From Chryseobacterium sp. c4a (GTDB taxonomy: Bacteria; Bacteroidota; Bacteroidia; Flavobacteriales; Weeksellaceae), in contig NZ_WXVU01000011.1 in NCBI RefSeq assembly GCF_009900745.1, positions 1 through 64,000 of the forward strand: 64,000 nt of DNA, given 5' to 3'. A program made the position numbers and the translations under genes. The notes below the pieces were generated by a model that was not told the DNA's origin, made no database searches, and saw only the letters and a list, made by a program, of their open reading frames with translations. Each line of letters opens with the position of its first letter. The stretch's first letter is position 1. Below, piece after piece: positions 27,591 to 36,767 of the stretch.

Positions 27591-28571
27591 ATGAAAAAAC
27601 AATTCATATTAAGCTTCATTGCTCTATTATCTGTTTCTACACTTTCAAATTGTTGCAAAAAGAATAACACACCTTCTGCTGATTCATCATCAGATATCCC
27701 AAAAATTTACGATTATAACGTCCTCATTGTTCCGGATTTATCTAACAGAATCAACGCTGAGATTCACCCCAAGCCATTACAGGACACCGTACTCATCAAC
27801 AATATTGCTGACAATATAGAAAGTCTTCTAAAAATTAAAAATAGACAAATGAACCAACTGGACACCTATAAAATTGATTTTATCAACCGGGGAATCCTGA
27901 ATCAGAATATTGCAGATACTCAAAAGTTAGAAATTAATTTCAGAAAATTCAAAAATAATCAACGTGAGTCTTCAGATTATAAAAGAGGGCAACTCAAGTC
28001 AGACATCTCTTTATTAAAAAATAATCTTTCAAAAATCTACACTTACTCTTTACAAAATCTATCAGGCTCTGATGTCTGGAATTATTTTAACCAAACCGTA
28101 AGTAATTCTCTTATTAATACCCCTGATACAAAAGTTGACATCGGAAACAATCAGGCAATTATCAAAGGAACAAGAAATATCATCGTTTTATTCACCGATG
28201 GCTATATTGAAAGCGCAAATAATACTTCCGAATATACTCTGGATCAGAAAACCATAAAAAAAATAAGAGAAAGTTATTTGAAAAGCGGAAGTCATAATCT
28301 GGAAGAATTCATCAAATCAAAACCTGAATATCTGATAAGAAAAACCTCGACTCCACTCCGCAATACTTCCGTACTGGTTTTGGAAATAACAGACCGATCT
28401 TTAGACAAAAATGGAGCCAGCACCCTACAACCAACAGACTTTGAGATTATGAAAATTCTCTGGTCGCAATGGCTGACTGCTTCCGGAGCTTCAAAAGTTG
28501 AAATCTATCCAACCTTCTCTCAAAAAACAGAAGCTTACGAAGCGTTAAAAAGATTTATGGAAAATATTTAG
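27591..28571 (+). CDS. Lipoprotein-like protein with a vWA-like fold
   Basis: I start at 27591 (MKKQFILSFIALLSVSTLSN then CCKK), giving 326 aa with a lipoprotein-type signal. An in-frame upstream start would lie inside the preceding gene. The domain begins YNVLIVPDLSNRI, which resembles the first MIDAS motif (DxSxS) of von Willebrand A domains but has Arg at the last position. It continues to GTRNIIVLFTDGYIESANN, which fits the later vWA strand with its Asp, and ends in a helical segment. It forms a two-gene operon with the PLD-fold membrane protein, so the two may act together. Function unknown. Confidence 0.7.
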   Translation: MKKQFILSFIALLSVSTLSNCCKKNNTPSADSSSDIPKIYDYNVLIVPDLSNRINAEIHPKPLQDTVLINNIADNIESLLKIKNRQMNQLDTYKIDFINRGILNQNIADTQKLEINFRKFKNNQRESSDYKRGQLKSDISLLKNNLSKIYTYSLQNLSGSDVWNYFNQTVSNSLINTPDTKVDIGNNQAIIKGTRNIIVLFTDGYIESANNTSEYTLDQKTIKKIRESYLKSGSHNLEEFIKSKPEYLIRKTSTPLRNTSVLVLEITDRSLDKNGASTLQPTDFEIMKILWSQWLTASGASKVEIYPTFSQKTEAYEALKRFMENI

Positions 28572-28594
28572 ATAAATGGAATGGTAAATAGAGT

Positions 28595-28640
28595 AAAGAG
28601 AGCAAAGGAAGTTAACTTATCCCGATCGCTCTCTTTTCAC
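28595..28640. terminator. Bidirectional terminator between convergent genes
   Basis: AAAGAGAGC (28595-28603) pairs with GCTCTCTTT (28628-28636) with a 24-nt loop; TATTTTTTAT follows on the plus strand. It separates the gene ending at 28571 from the phosphoesterase ending at 28658. Confidence 0.6.
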
Positions 28641-28657
28641 TATTTTTTATTTGTATT

Positions 28658-29404
28658 TTATATCTCAACAATCAATTCCTTCTCATAGCCGTTATCCTTT
28701 TCATCTATATAGCCGTGAGGATTACAAATGATTTCTGTTTTCCCAATATTATACCTACATGGCGTGTGAATATGGCCATGAATCCAATATAACGGTTGAT
28801 ATTCAAGAATCATCTCCTCCAGATTGGATGCATAAGCAGAAGTCAATGGATCTTTTTTGTAATGTTCCGGCACAGATTGAATACTCGGAGCATGATGGGT
28901 AACCACTATATTGGTAAGCTCTTTTGAAATTTCCAGACTTTCTTGCAGCCATATTTTTGAAAATTGATGAATCTTAAAGGTATCTATCGTTCTCATTTTT
29001 GAATAAGACGGATCGCGCTTGATCATTTTATAATCATTCATTTTCGGCTGGCAGAGCATTCCATATTCCACAGGGTTTCCAAAGATTGAAAAATCAGTCC
29101 ATAAAGTAGTCCCATGAAAGCGTATCCCTTCAATATCTACCCATGAATTTTCAAGCACAAAAACATTAGAGTTTTCAGCAGCTTCTTTTATTTTATGGAG
29201 TGTCTTAGGGTATGAACCTTTATAATATTCATGATTTCCCAGAACATAAATAACCGGCTTATCAGAGATCGTTTCTTTAATCCATTCTATTCCTTTCGTT
29301 CCCAAATTAATATCTCCAGCCAGAACAATAACATCTGCATTATCAAAACATAATTCAGTCCGCCCAAACTCCTGATGAAGATCACTAATGATTTGTATTC
29401 TCAT
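28658..29404 (-). CDS. Metallophosphoesterase (calcineurin-like)
   Basis: The 248-aa protein has the five metal-binding motifs in order: IISDLHQEFG (D-x-H), VIVLAGDINLG (GD), YVLGNHEYY (GNHE), IVVTHHAPS and YWIHGHIHTP (GHxH). It is a compact single-domain enzyme of the cytoplasm (no signal peptide). The substrate is unknown; close relatives are uncharacterised. It is a single gene. Confidence 0.93.
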   Translation of the reverse strand: MRIQIISDLHQEFGRTELCFDNADVIVLAGDINLGTKGIEWIKETISDKPVIYVLGNHEYYKGSYPKTLHKIKEAAENSNVFVLENSWVDIEGIRFHGTTLWTDFSIFGNPVEYGMLCQPKMNDYKMIKRDPSYSKMRTIDTFKIHQFSKIWLQESLEISKELTNIVVTHHAPSIQSVPEHYKKDPLTSAYASNLEEMILEYQPLYWIHGHIHTPCRYNIGKTEIICNPHGYIDEKDNGYEKELIVEI

Positions 29405-29446
29405 GATACAAAAGTAATAAAGAATAACACCATCCTAAAAAACAAA

Positions 29447-29481
29447 ACAAAAAAAGGAACCCATGCCTAGACACCGATTCC
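29447..29481 (-). terminator. Terminator of the MFS pump gene
   Basis: On the minus strand GGAATCGGTG pairs with CATGGGTTCC with one mismatch and two wobbles, followed by T7. It is 37 bp past the pump stop codon. Confidence 0.6.
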
Positions 29482-29517
29482 TCACTCATATAGTTTGTGT
29501 AATTTTAAGGTCGCTTA

Positions 29518-30906
29518 TTATGAAACAGCTATTTCTGTCTGCTTCACTTTTAAGCTTTTTACTATAAAATAGAATAACATTCCGAGGGCTAGAAGAGCAT
29601 AACTAATCAATACGATCAGATTCAAGCTTCCCACCGCAAATTTTGAAGGAAAAACCTGACTCATTAAAGTCATAAACGACAGTCCGATCCCCGCTCCAAG
29701 GAAGTAAGTAGTAGAAGTCAAACTTGATGCCAATCCGTAATTAGCAGGTTCAACATCCTGAATTCCCATTACAGAAAGCGCTGTAAAACAGAACGTCATT
29801 CCAATTCCTGAGATACAAGCCGCTCCTAATAAAACAACAGTTAGAGGATGCCCTGTATACACAGAAATTAACAACAGTATCCCACCAGCCAGCATAAAAG
29901 CCCAACCCAATATTCCCATTTGAGACGAACTCAATCGCTTGGCAATATGTGGTAAAATAAATTTAGCTGTCAAAGCTGATAAAACACTGAACGGAACAAG
30001 CATCAATCCTGCAGAAGCTGCACTATACCCCATATCTTTCTGAAGCATTAATGAAATCAGGAATAAAAACCCGATAAAAAATGCTCCTAAGGTAAAGAAA
30101 GCAGCATTAGAAACCACTAATGAACTATGTCTGAATAATTTTAAATCAAATAACGGCTCAGCAACAGTTCTCAATCTGAAAAATACCATTAGTAATAACA
30201 CTACCGCTGTTACTAAAGAACCTATTACAAGAAACGGTTCTTCTTTAACATGAACCAGTTCATGGGTTCCATAGGTAAGGCTTAAAAGCCCTAGCACCAT
30301 TAATATTCCGGAAATTACATCTGTTTTCTGTGGAGTCTCATTCTTCTCATCTGTTGGTAGATAATAATAAGACAAAATGAGAGTAATCAAAAGAATCGGA
30401 ACATTAATAAGAAAAACCCAATGCCAGCTTAAATAGGTACTGATAATCCCTCCTACTGAAAGGCCACTTCCCGAACCAATTGCTGCAAAGGAACTGAAAA
30501 TACCAATTGCACGATTCCTCTCCTGTTCTTCTCTGAAAGTATTGGTTACAATCGATAAGGCTGCCGGCATTACTAGCGCGGCTCCTAATCCCTGCAAAGC
30601 ACGGAATATTGCTAATACACTGAAACTTTCAGAAAGCCCTGCTCCTAATGAGGTCAACATAAAAATAAAGGCACCCAATAAAAACATTTTCTTTCTTCCA
30701 ATCTGATCAGAAAGCTTTCCGCCAATGATTAAAAAACCTCCAAAGAACAATACGTACAAAGTCTGCAACCACTGTACAGTTCCTGCTCCGATATGGAACT
30801 GCTCTTGAATAGAAGGAATTGTTAAATTAATAATGGCAATATCCAACGCCTCTACAAAGGTTCCTACCGATGCTAAAATTAATATTATATTTTTCCTTGT
30901 ATCCAT
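29518..30906 (-). CDS. MFS multidrug transporter, DHA2 (EmrB/QacA) family
   Basis: The 462-aa protein has 14 predicted membrane helices. Helix 1 carries the D-x-A-I-I-N-L-T/ALP element (ALDIAIINLTIPSIQEQFHI), motif A is GGKLSDQIGRKKMF, and motif C-like GSGSGLSVGGIISTYLSWHW follows in helix 5. Proton-driven export of drugs is the family role. It is divergent from the Lrp/AsnC gene at 31050. Confidence 0.92.
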   Translation of the reverse strand: MDTRKNIILILASVGTFVEALDIAIINLTIPSIQEQFHIGAGTVQWLQTLYVLFFGGFLIIGGKLSDQIGRKKMFLLGAFIFMLTSLGAGLSESFSVLAIFRALQGLGAALVMPAALSIVTNTFREEQERNRAIGIFSSFAAIGSGSGLSVGGIISTYLSWHWVFLINVPILLITLILSYYYLPTDEKNETPQKTDVISGILMVLGLLSLTYGTHELVHVKEEPFLVIGSLVTAVVLLLMVFFRLRTVAEPLFDLKLFRHSSLVVSNAAFFTLGAFFIGFLFLISLMLQKDMGYSAASAGLMLVPFSVLSALTAKFILPHIAKRLSSSQMGILGWAFMLAGGILLLISVYTGHPLTVVLLGAACISGIGMTFCFTALSVMGIQDVEPANYGLASSLTSTTYFLGAGIGLSFMTLMSQVFPSKFAVGSLNLIVLISYALLALGMLFYFIVKSLKVKQTEIAVS

Positions 30907-30962
30907 ATATTCAAATTTCCTGCAAAATTAAAATTAACAGAACGTATTTGAAAATTTTACAT

Positions 30963-30981
30963 TAAATTTGGAACAAAGATA
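30963..30981. promoter_or_regulatory. Back-to-back promoters of the MFS and Lrp genes
   Basis: TAAATTTG at 30963-30970 (+) and TATCTTTG at 30981-30974 (-) are both -7 boxes, only 3 nt apart. A regulator bound here would act on both genes; the Lrp-type product is the obvious candidate. Confidence 0.55.
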
Positions 30982-31049
30982 CCACACATAACAAATCAAA
31001 AGAACAAAACTACTGAAACAACAAAAGTAACCCTATAAAAACAGAACAA

Positions 31050-31520
31050 ATGCCAACAGAAAATTATATCTCAGACGAAAAAGATCTTTCCATCCTACGA
31101 CTTCTTCAGAAAGATGCAAAGATGAGTGTACGAGACATTTCAGCCAGGATCAATCTAAGCCCAACACCTACTCATGAACGGATTAAGCGTATGGAAAAAC
31201 TGGGAATCATTAGGGAATACACAGCTGTAGTAGATCGCAAAAAAGTAAATAAAGGGATGATGGTCATTTGTATGATCGCATTGAATGTTCACAATAAAAA
31301 AACGGCTGGAAAATTCATTGAAGAGGTTGGAAAATTAAAAGAGGTTGTAGAATTCTATAATATCAGCGGAGATTTTGATTTTATGCTTAAAATCCTTGCT
31401 CCCAATATGGATGAATTTCACGAATTTTTCATCAATAAACTATCTGAAATTGAAGGAATTGGCCAGACGAAAAGTATTTTCGTAATGAGCAGTATTAAGG
31501 AAAGTGCTCAAATTTTATAA
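31050..31520 (+). CDS. Lrp/AsnC-family transcriptional regulator
   Basis: The 156-aa protein has the N-terminal HTH (ILRLLQKDAKMSVRDISARI then NLSPTPTHERIKRMEKLGII) and the C-terminal RAM/AsnC domain (MVICMIALNVHNKKTAGKFI and FYNISGDFDFMLKILAPNMD EFHEFF). It usually responds to an amino acid. It is divergent from the MFS pump and shares its promoter region. Confidence 0.94.
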   Translation: MPTENYISDEKDLSILRLLQKDAKMSVRDISARINLSPTPTHERIKRMEKLGIIREYTAVVDRKKVNKGMMVICMIALNVHNKKTAGKFIEEVGKLKEVVEFYNISGDFDFMLKILAPNMDEFHEFFINKLSEIEGIGQTKSIFVMSSIKESAQIL

Positions 31521-31961
31521 CTCTCCTAAAAGCCTGTATTCTACAAATTAATGTATTGACAACACAATTCCTGCCAACTCATACACAAAAACCCAGTATC
31601 ATACTATATCTCAACAAACTAGCGTAAACAATTCCAACATTTAGGTTTTCAATACATCAGGTAGGTATTGGCTGCTTGTTTATTTTTTAGTACTTTAGTT
31701 CTTCAAATTTCACCTTATAAAAAAGGGGGAATTTTATTTAAGTTACAAAAAAAATGATGAGCACTAAATTTATTAATTCAGGCAACTGTAATAGGTTGTC
31801 CGGTATCATGATACCAAAAAATTCACGTCAATATAAGAGGAATCCATACAGTTTTACAACGGATTAAAACTGAAACAACAGGCTTATGAAAAGCTGCAAT
31901 ATATCTTTTCATACGAAAGTATCAAGATTGAGATTATGAAAATAATTTCATCATTATGTAA
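31521..31961 (+). other. Intergenic region before the TPR regulator
   Basis: AT-rich. A 37-codon frame starts at 31754 (MMSTKFINSGNCNRLSGIMI), but it has no recognisable family, no clear ribosome-binding site and no neighbour that fits, so I do not call it a gene. No terminator with a U-tract is visible. Confidence 0.5.
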
Positions 31962-33410
31962 ATGATTACAAAATCACACCCCATGAGCTGTATAAGTGAT
32001 CCTTTTTTAAAAAATTACCCTTTATTTTTATATCTGTTTATTGCAATCTCTTTATGTAGCTGCAGTAAAAAAATCAACACCCAAGAAATCGATAACGCTT
32101 TACTTCAAAAAAATGAAAAATTAAGACTTGAAGGAAAAGACAAGGAACTCATCACTCTTAATAATGAAAACATCAACCTCTCCAAGCAAGGAGGATATTT
32201 AAAAGGAGAAGCTTTAGGTTATATTAATCTTGCCAATACTTATGGTATGATGGGAAAATACAAGACAAGCCATGCTTATCTGAAATCAGCTGAAAAAATC
32301 ATCACCCATCTTAATGACAATTTCCTTTATGCTAAACTTTATCATGAGTATGGTCAGATCAATTATGTTACAGGATTAGTTAATACCGCTTTAAGCTACA
32401 ATGCTAAAGCCATTTATTATGGTAAAAAACTGGATAAAAAAGGATGGTTATTAGGAAATATGTATGAACAAAGAGCAGATTTTATTTCCTCATCATATAG
32501 AGATTCGGCATTGATTTACCGCCACAAAGGCTTCCGTGTAGACCCTTCAGCTCTCAATGCATCGTTGATTGGTAATTATCATTTACAACAAACCAAAAAT
32601 CTTGATTCTGCCACTTTATACAATAACAAAGCATTAAGCCTTCTTAAAAAAGCCGAATACGGAACCGTAAGACAAGGGATTATTTACTCTTTTTATGCTG
32701 ATCTCCTTTCTAAAAAAAAGGAATATGAGAAAGCATTAAACTTTTATCAAAAAGCTTCAGACATTTTAGTCAAAACTAAAAGAATCAATAAATTACCTGG
32801 ACTTTATCGACAGATTGCTTTCGTTTACCAAAGTCTTAATGATCGTAAAATGGAGGAAGTTTACACTTCCAAGGCTGAAGATCTGGATCAGAAGCTTAAA
32901 TTATCCGGAAATGAAGCCATTGACCTTTCCCTTAGTGAAATCATTGAAGAAAAAAGCGAGAGTAATACTAATCTCATCTTTATTTTCATCGGAATATTTG
33001 CTCTTGTCACGGGTATTATTTTATTTTTATTGATCAGAAACAGAAAATATAAAAAGGAGGATCAACTCTCTGAAAGATCTAGTGCTTTAGCATTCTCATC
33101 AAAGGGAATAATATCGAAGGAAGATTTCGCAGAATTATTAGACCTTGCTAAAACTAATGATCTTAAATTTATCAAAAGATTTGAAGAGATCAATCCTGGT
33201 TTATTTCAGAATATTTTAAAAATCAATTCACAATTGACAAAATCAGAACTGTCTTTATGTGCTATGATATGGCTAGGCTTCTCTTCAAAAGACATTGCAG
33301 ATTTTACTTTTATACAACACAGATCAGTACAAACTAAAAAAGGCAGGCTTAGAAAGAAACTTGATATTCCTTCTGAAACTGATCTTTATAGTTTTTTTAC
33401 CTCTTTGTAG
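31962..33410 (+). CDS. Lipid-anchored periplasmic TPR sensor with membrane helix and C-terminal LuxR-like HTH
   Basis: 482 aa. It begins with a signal ending SLCSCSKK, consistent with a lipoprotein box. Residues about 60-320 are TPR repeats (EALGYINLANTYGMMGKYKT, KALNFYQKASDILVKTKRIN). A membrane helix follows at about 340-362 (LIFIFIGIFALVTGIILFLL), then a cytoplasmic C-terminus with SELSLCAMIWLGFSSKDIAD and HRSVQTKKGRLRKKL, an HTH. The layout senses outside the membrane and acts on DNA inside. A paralogue lies at 62240. Start could also be the ATG at 31983. Confidence 0.85.
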   Translation: MITKSHPMSCISDPFLKNYPLFLYLFIAISLCSCSKKINTQEIDNALLQKNEKLRLEGKDKELITLNNENINLSKQGGYLKGEALGYINLANTYGMMGKYKTSHAYLKSAEKIITHLNDNFLYAKLYHEYGQINYVTGLVNTALSYNAKAIYYGKKLDKKGWLLGNMYEQRADFISSSYRDSALIYRHKGFRVDPSALNASLIGNYHLQQTKNLDSATLYNNKALSLLKKAEYGTVRQGIIYSFYADLLSKKKEYEKALNFYQKASDILVKTKRINKLPGLYRQIAFVYQSLNDRKMEEVYTSKAEDLDQKLKLSGNEAIDLSLSEIIEEKSESNTNLIFIFIGIFALVTGIILFLLIRNRKYKKEDQLSERSSALAFSSKGIISKEDFAELLDLAKTNDLKFIKRFEEINPGLFQNILKINSQLTKSELSLCAMIWLGFSSKDIADFTFIQHRSVQTKKGRLRKKLDIPSETDLYSFFTSL

Positions 33411-33435
33411 ATTTAAAATATCACCATCAATACCC

Positions 33436-33460
33436 TCCTGCTCAACGGCAGGATTTTTTA
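33436..33460 (+). terminator. Terminator of the TPR regulator gene
   Basis: TCCTGC (33436-33441), loop TCAACG, GCAGGA (33448-33453), then T6. It is 26 bp past the stop codon. Confidence 0.75.
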
Positions 33461-33757
33461 TATCTGATAAACTACAGTTTTATTTTTTTATCATATTCAA
33501 TACATAATATTTAATATAAAATTTACATTATAAAGAATCTTTTTATTGAAAAAACAATCGATTTTCAAAGTTAGGAATGATACTTCTATTCAAAACATTC
33601 AACTTTAATATCATAAAAATAAATTGCAAAACCGTTCCCAAACAAAACACAAAAACCTATATATCAACAAATTAAACACAAGGTAGTACCCATAGTGTAG
33701 CTATGTCGTATGTTGTTTTTTGGAAAATCCTCACATTATTGAATATGTTTGCCATGT

Positions 33758-34117
33758 GAAAAATATAAACCTTATACAATTAAGAGTATTACTAAAAACA
33801 AACATAAATAATTTCAAGAATAATTATAAAACCTCCCCCTCTGCAACTACTTAATTTAATCTAAAAAAGTATTAAGAACACAAATGAAAAACACAAGTGA
33901 TGAAAACCAGGAGGGGTGAGCGTTTTTACAAAAAAACAAATAATATTAACTAGAAACACAAATAAAAGAGAGGCCTATTTAACACAACATCCTATGATGA
34001 AACAATGTCTCAGCATTATGATCTTCGTCCGTTCATAAAAAATTGAGAATATTACAATTTATATTATTTGTTTAAATGAGAGATTGCCCTTTAAAAGCAG
34101 CAGTCTCTTATTTTTTT
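33758..34117 (+). ncRNA. Candidate non-coding transcript or peptide-leader RNA, about 360 nt
   Basis: A promoter (TTG at 33720-33722, 21 nt, TATGTTTG at 33744-33751) precedes the region. The strong terminator (AGAGATTGC 34079-34087 with GCAGTCTCT 34100-34108, then T7) ends it. It is separated from the TPR gene by that gene's own terminator. Two tiny frames occur inside: 11 codons at 33883 and 14 codons at 33994 (MMKQCLSIMIFVRS), but neither is convincing. The next gene is on the other strand, so this is not a simple leader. Confidence 0.4.
34079..34117 (+). terminator. Rho-independent terminator without an assigned upstream gene
   Basis: 9-bp stem with one G-T wobble, 12-nt loop and a T-rich tail on the plus strand. 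The nearest plus-strand gene ends about 670 bp upstream and has its own terminator. Confidence 0.75.
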
Positions 34118-34227
34118 ATAAAATACGACAAAAAAAACAGCAGTATATATTCATATACCACTGTTTCAATACACATTATAAACTTATATAAACCGGTTTC
34201 CCGGAAATTATTTCATATCAAGATTAT

Positions 34228-34743
34228 TTATTTCCAGTAATTCCAGACTGATCCGTCAAATACCGCCAATGATTTACTGGTTGTATCATAACATACCATT
34301 CCCGGATATGGATTCTTTACATTAATATGCGGAGTAGCGATCTGAGGAAGGATCATTGCTTTATCCGTAGCTTCCAACACCAATACTCCATCTGCAGTAC
34401 TGGATGATGCCCCGATTACAACCCCTTTCCCTAGCTCTGCAGAATTGTTTACCACAATGCTATTTGAGCTTCCTGCATCAGATAGAGGCTTCCATACATC
34501 ATTCTCATAAACCTTTACTTTATTATCATTAACATCAAAGACAAATGTTCCATTCACTAAAGATCCTGTAGGAAGACCCGAAGTAGCCGGAAGGATCAAT
34601 CCTTTTGTGTTCCCGGATACATTATTGAAATCAAGAACCGTACTGCTGCCATCTACCGTCTGCTTTCCAATAGCTACTTGGGCAACAGAAAGATTAAAAA
34701 TAACAAGAGCAAGGGCTATGCTTATATTTTTTATATTTTTCAT
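34228..34743 (-). CDS. Secreted hypothetical protein
   Basis: I start at 34743 (MKNIKNISIALALVIFNLSV AQ), a signal peptide 19 bp after the preceding gene; nine codons further upstream is another ATG. The product is about 171 aa. It has repeated pieces like VAIGKQTVDGSSTVLDF, STADGVLVLEATDKAMILPQ and PGMVCYDTTSKSLAVFDGSVWNY. This style is common in flavobacterial surface-exposed proteins. It has no enzyme motif. Its partner gene at 34763 ends in a similar module (EGMLLYDIQDKCVKLYNGTEW), so the two are probably related. Confidence 0.7.
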   Translation of the reverse strand: MKNIKNISIALALVIFNLSVAQVAIGKQTVDGSSTVLDFNNVSGNTKGLILPATSGLPTGSLVNGTFVFDVNDNKVKVYENDVWKPLSDAGSSNSIVVNNSAELGKGVVIGASSSTADGVLVLEATDKAMILPQIATPHINVKNPYPGMVCYDTTSKSLAVFDGSVWNYWK

Positions 34744-34762
34744 CCTTTTATCAATTTTTAAA

Positions 34763-35815
34763 TTAATCATTACAGCTTCTCACCACGCACTTCCATTCAG
34801 TACCATTATAAAGCTTTACACATTTATCCTGTATATCATACAACAACATTCCTTCTTTAGGATCTGCAATAGCATCTCCTGGCTGTGGAGTCTGGCTTAC
34901 ATGCTGAACTCTTGTGATTACAAAGCCTTTATCTTTTGCTTCCATGGCAACAAAACCATTAGGAATATTTTCTGGCCAAGCATTGTTTTTTTGCTGTATG
35001 GTAATTCCGAACTTGGTAAAACCATCTGGTGTTCCTGTTGCTCCCGGTTTTGTACAAAAACTATCCATATCATCAATAATTGTAGGTGCGTTACCACAAC
35101 TTGATTTATCATCAGATAATCCTTTTGGCCAAAGAGACGGACATAAAGCTGATGTAGCATTCGGGCCACAGAAACTTGCAGCTCCAGGGCCAAGACTGGT
35201 AACAGATGCCATTGCAATAGCTATAATCTGACTGTCATTACTTAAAACAGATCCATTACCACCACTCACATCTCCTTTAGCAATACAATAAGCTTTACCA
35301 GTAGGAAGACCTACATATTTAATAAAAGGATAAGTTGTTGACTGCTGAGTAAATGTACCACATATCTCCACTACACTATTGGTTCCCATTTCTAGAGTAG
35401 AACTTACATTGGGATAAGTTCCCATAAATGAAGTATCACCCTGTACTACTGATCCTACAAGAGATAAAAATGATTTAGTACCCAATTTAACTTTTGAATT
35501 TTGGTTCGTTCCAAAAGTACCTATAAGAATGGATCCATTAGACTTAACACTTGCTCCGTCTCCAATTTCTAAAACTCCGTCCACCTGAATATTAACAGAC
35601 TGCAACTGTCCAGACTGAACAATAAGTGTTGCACCATTTGGGATGCTGATATTCGTCCCTACAGTAAGATTCCCATTAAGACAGTAAGTTGTTCCGCTTA
35701 CCATTGGCTGTCCCGTATAAGGTGTACAGGTCTGGGCATAGGTAATACCGTAAAAGGCAACCATTAATAAAAAAATCAATTTTTTATTAATATCGAAAAA
35801 ATTTAAGTTATTCAT
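34763..35815 (-). CDS. Secreted hypothetical protein with repeated beta-strand region
   Basis: 350 aa with a signal peptide ending TYAQ. After CTPYTGQPMVSGTTYCLNG, the middle (about 45-160) has short repeats like GTNISIPNGATLIVQSGQLQ and GVLEIGDGASVKSNGSILIG, a beta-helix-like pattern. The C-terminal part (GFVAMEAKDKGFVITRVQHV and EGMLLYDIQDKCVKLYNGTE) resembles the gene downstream. Several Cys may form disulfides. Function unknown; probably a surface protein. First gene of a two-gene operon. Confidence 0.7.
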   Translation of the reverse strand: MNNLNFFDINKKLIFLLMVAFYGITYAQTCTPYTGQPMVSGTTYCLNGNLTVGTNISIPNGATLIVQSGQLQSVNIQVDGVLEIGDGASVKSNGSILIGTFGTNQNSKVKLGTKSFLSLVGSVVQGDTSFMGTYPNVSSTLEMGTNSVVEICGTFTQQSTTYPFIKYVGLPTGKAYCIAKGDVSGGNGSVLSNDSQIIAIAMASVTSLGPGAASFCGPNATSALCPSLWPKGLSDDKSSCGNAPTIIDDMDSFCTKPGATGTPDGFTKFGITIQQKNNAWPENIPNGFVAMEAKDKGFVITRVQHVSQTPQPGDAIADPKEGMLLYDIQDKCVKLYNGTEWKCVVRSCND

Positions 35816-36173
35816 ATATTTTTATGCTAAATTAACAAATTATTCACATTTTAATGAGAAATCATCAAATTTTCTACATCATCGAATCCCTACTCAACAA
35901 TTAATATACCAAACTCTCTTACTATTATAAATAACAATACAATACCATGCCGAAATTTATTTTCATCAAAAATATTTTTTTACTGCGTTTAATTCTACAA
36001 CATAAACAACTTATTGATAGGCAATGTCTTAAATAAATCAAAATTAAATATATTTAAGAAGTCATTTTATATTATTTAAAAATTCAATATTGTAATGGAT
36101 ATATAGCAGTTGACAAGTCTCAGAAAAAAGAAAAATCAGAAAACCTAAACCTATATGTATCAGCATAGTATAT
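35816..36173. other. AT-rich intergenic region
   Basis: Very AT-rich with many short runs; I see no open frame over 60 codons with start and family resemblance, no strong stem-loop and no promoter of full consensus. Confidence 0.5.
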
Positions 36174-36419
36174 TTAAGAAATACCTTCTCTAATGAGAGC
36201 AAAAATCCTCCTAAAATCCTCCTGTATACCATAAATAATTTCAGATTTCCGGGTGACCAGCCAGGGAAAGCCATCATAATAAAATTTATCTATCAGAGCG
36301 ACACCATTGATGTGAATAGACTCCTTTTTTCCATCCAGCAATCCTGGAATATTGATATAATTAAAGTTACTTTTACACCCTACTGCCTCTATGATGGTAT
36401 CAATCTGATCATAATTCAA
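36174..36419 (-). pseudogene. Fragment resembling an FAD-dependent oxidoreductase
   Basis: An 81-codon frame reads MNYDQIDTIIEAVGCKSNFN, then YINIPGLLDGKKESIHINGV and DGFPWLVTRKSEIIYGIQED. The D-x-I-I-x-A-x-G-x-K-S-x-F pattern is the C-terminal FAD-binding stretch of flavin-containing monooxygenase-like proteins, but the Rossmann motif and the rest are missing. A fragment or decayed gene is the likely reading; the match is weak. Confidence 0.4.
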
Positions 36420-36686
36420 TCTTAAAATGCCCTATCAGCTTTGAATTCAATATCTGCGCTATCAGCATAATCAACCTCCGTTTTAAGGGGAATTTCCATT
36501 CTATTTTGTTAGAATTCCCGAAACAGAAAGCCAAAAGACTTCTCTTGGATGATAAAGTATTTGTAAACGGAGTAAATGATTTTCTGGGTTCTAAAAATCC
36601 TCAACATTTTACAGTCGCTTTTAAAAATTTCATGGCTTTTTCACCAGTTTATTTAAAGGGTAATTTCAATAGACAATATTTATGAA
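36395..36686 (+). pseudogene. Open frame without a start, gene remnant
   Basis: Plus-strand codons are open from about 36395 to the TGA ending at 36686 and read ..NLRFKGNFHSILLEFPKQKA, then KRLLLDDKVFVNGVNDFLGS and FMAFSPVYLKGNFNRQYL. No ATG opens this frame before the coding-like stretch. The composition looks protein-coding, but I do not recognise the family. It abuts the oppositely oriented fragment at 36174 and lies 82 bp before mnmE. Confidence 0.4.
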
Positions 36687-36767
36687 CCACGACTGCCTGA
36701 TAAGAAGTATAGACAATACATATAGCGGCCTCTATAAAATTTGCATTAAAAAGCGTAAATTTGCCGC

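Larger units (their letters stand above)
33411..34227 (+). other. Long intergenic region with two terminators and a candidate ncRNA
   Basis: The TPR gene ends in a terminator at 33436-33460 (TCCTGC / GCAGGA then T6). The remaining 770 bp contain no gene over 40 codons. A promoter at 33720-33751 and a second terminator at 34079-34117 bracket about 360 bp with no protein gene, treated separately below. Confidence 0.6.

Noticed and set aside
31754..31867. 37-codon frame MMSTKFINSGNCNRLSGIMI..
   Set aside because: No ribosome-binding site, family or neighbour supports it; frames this short occur by chance.
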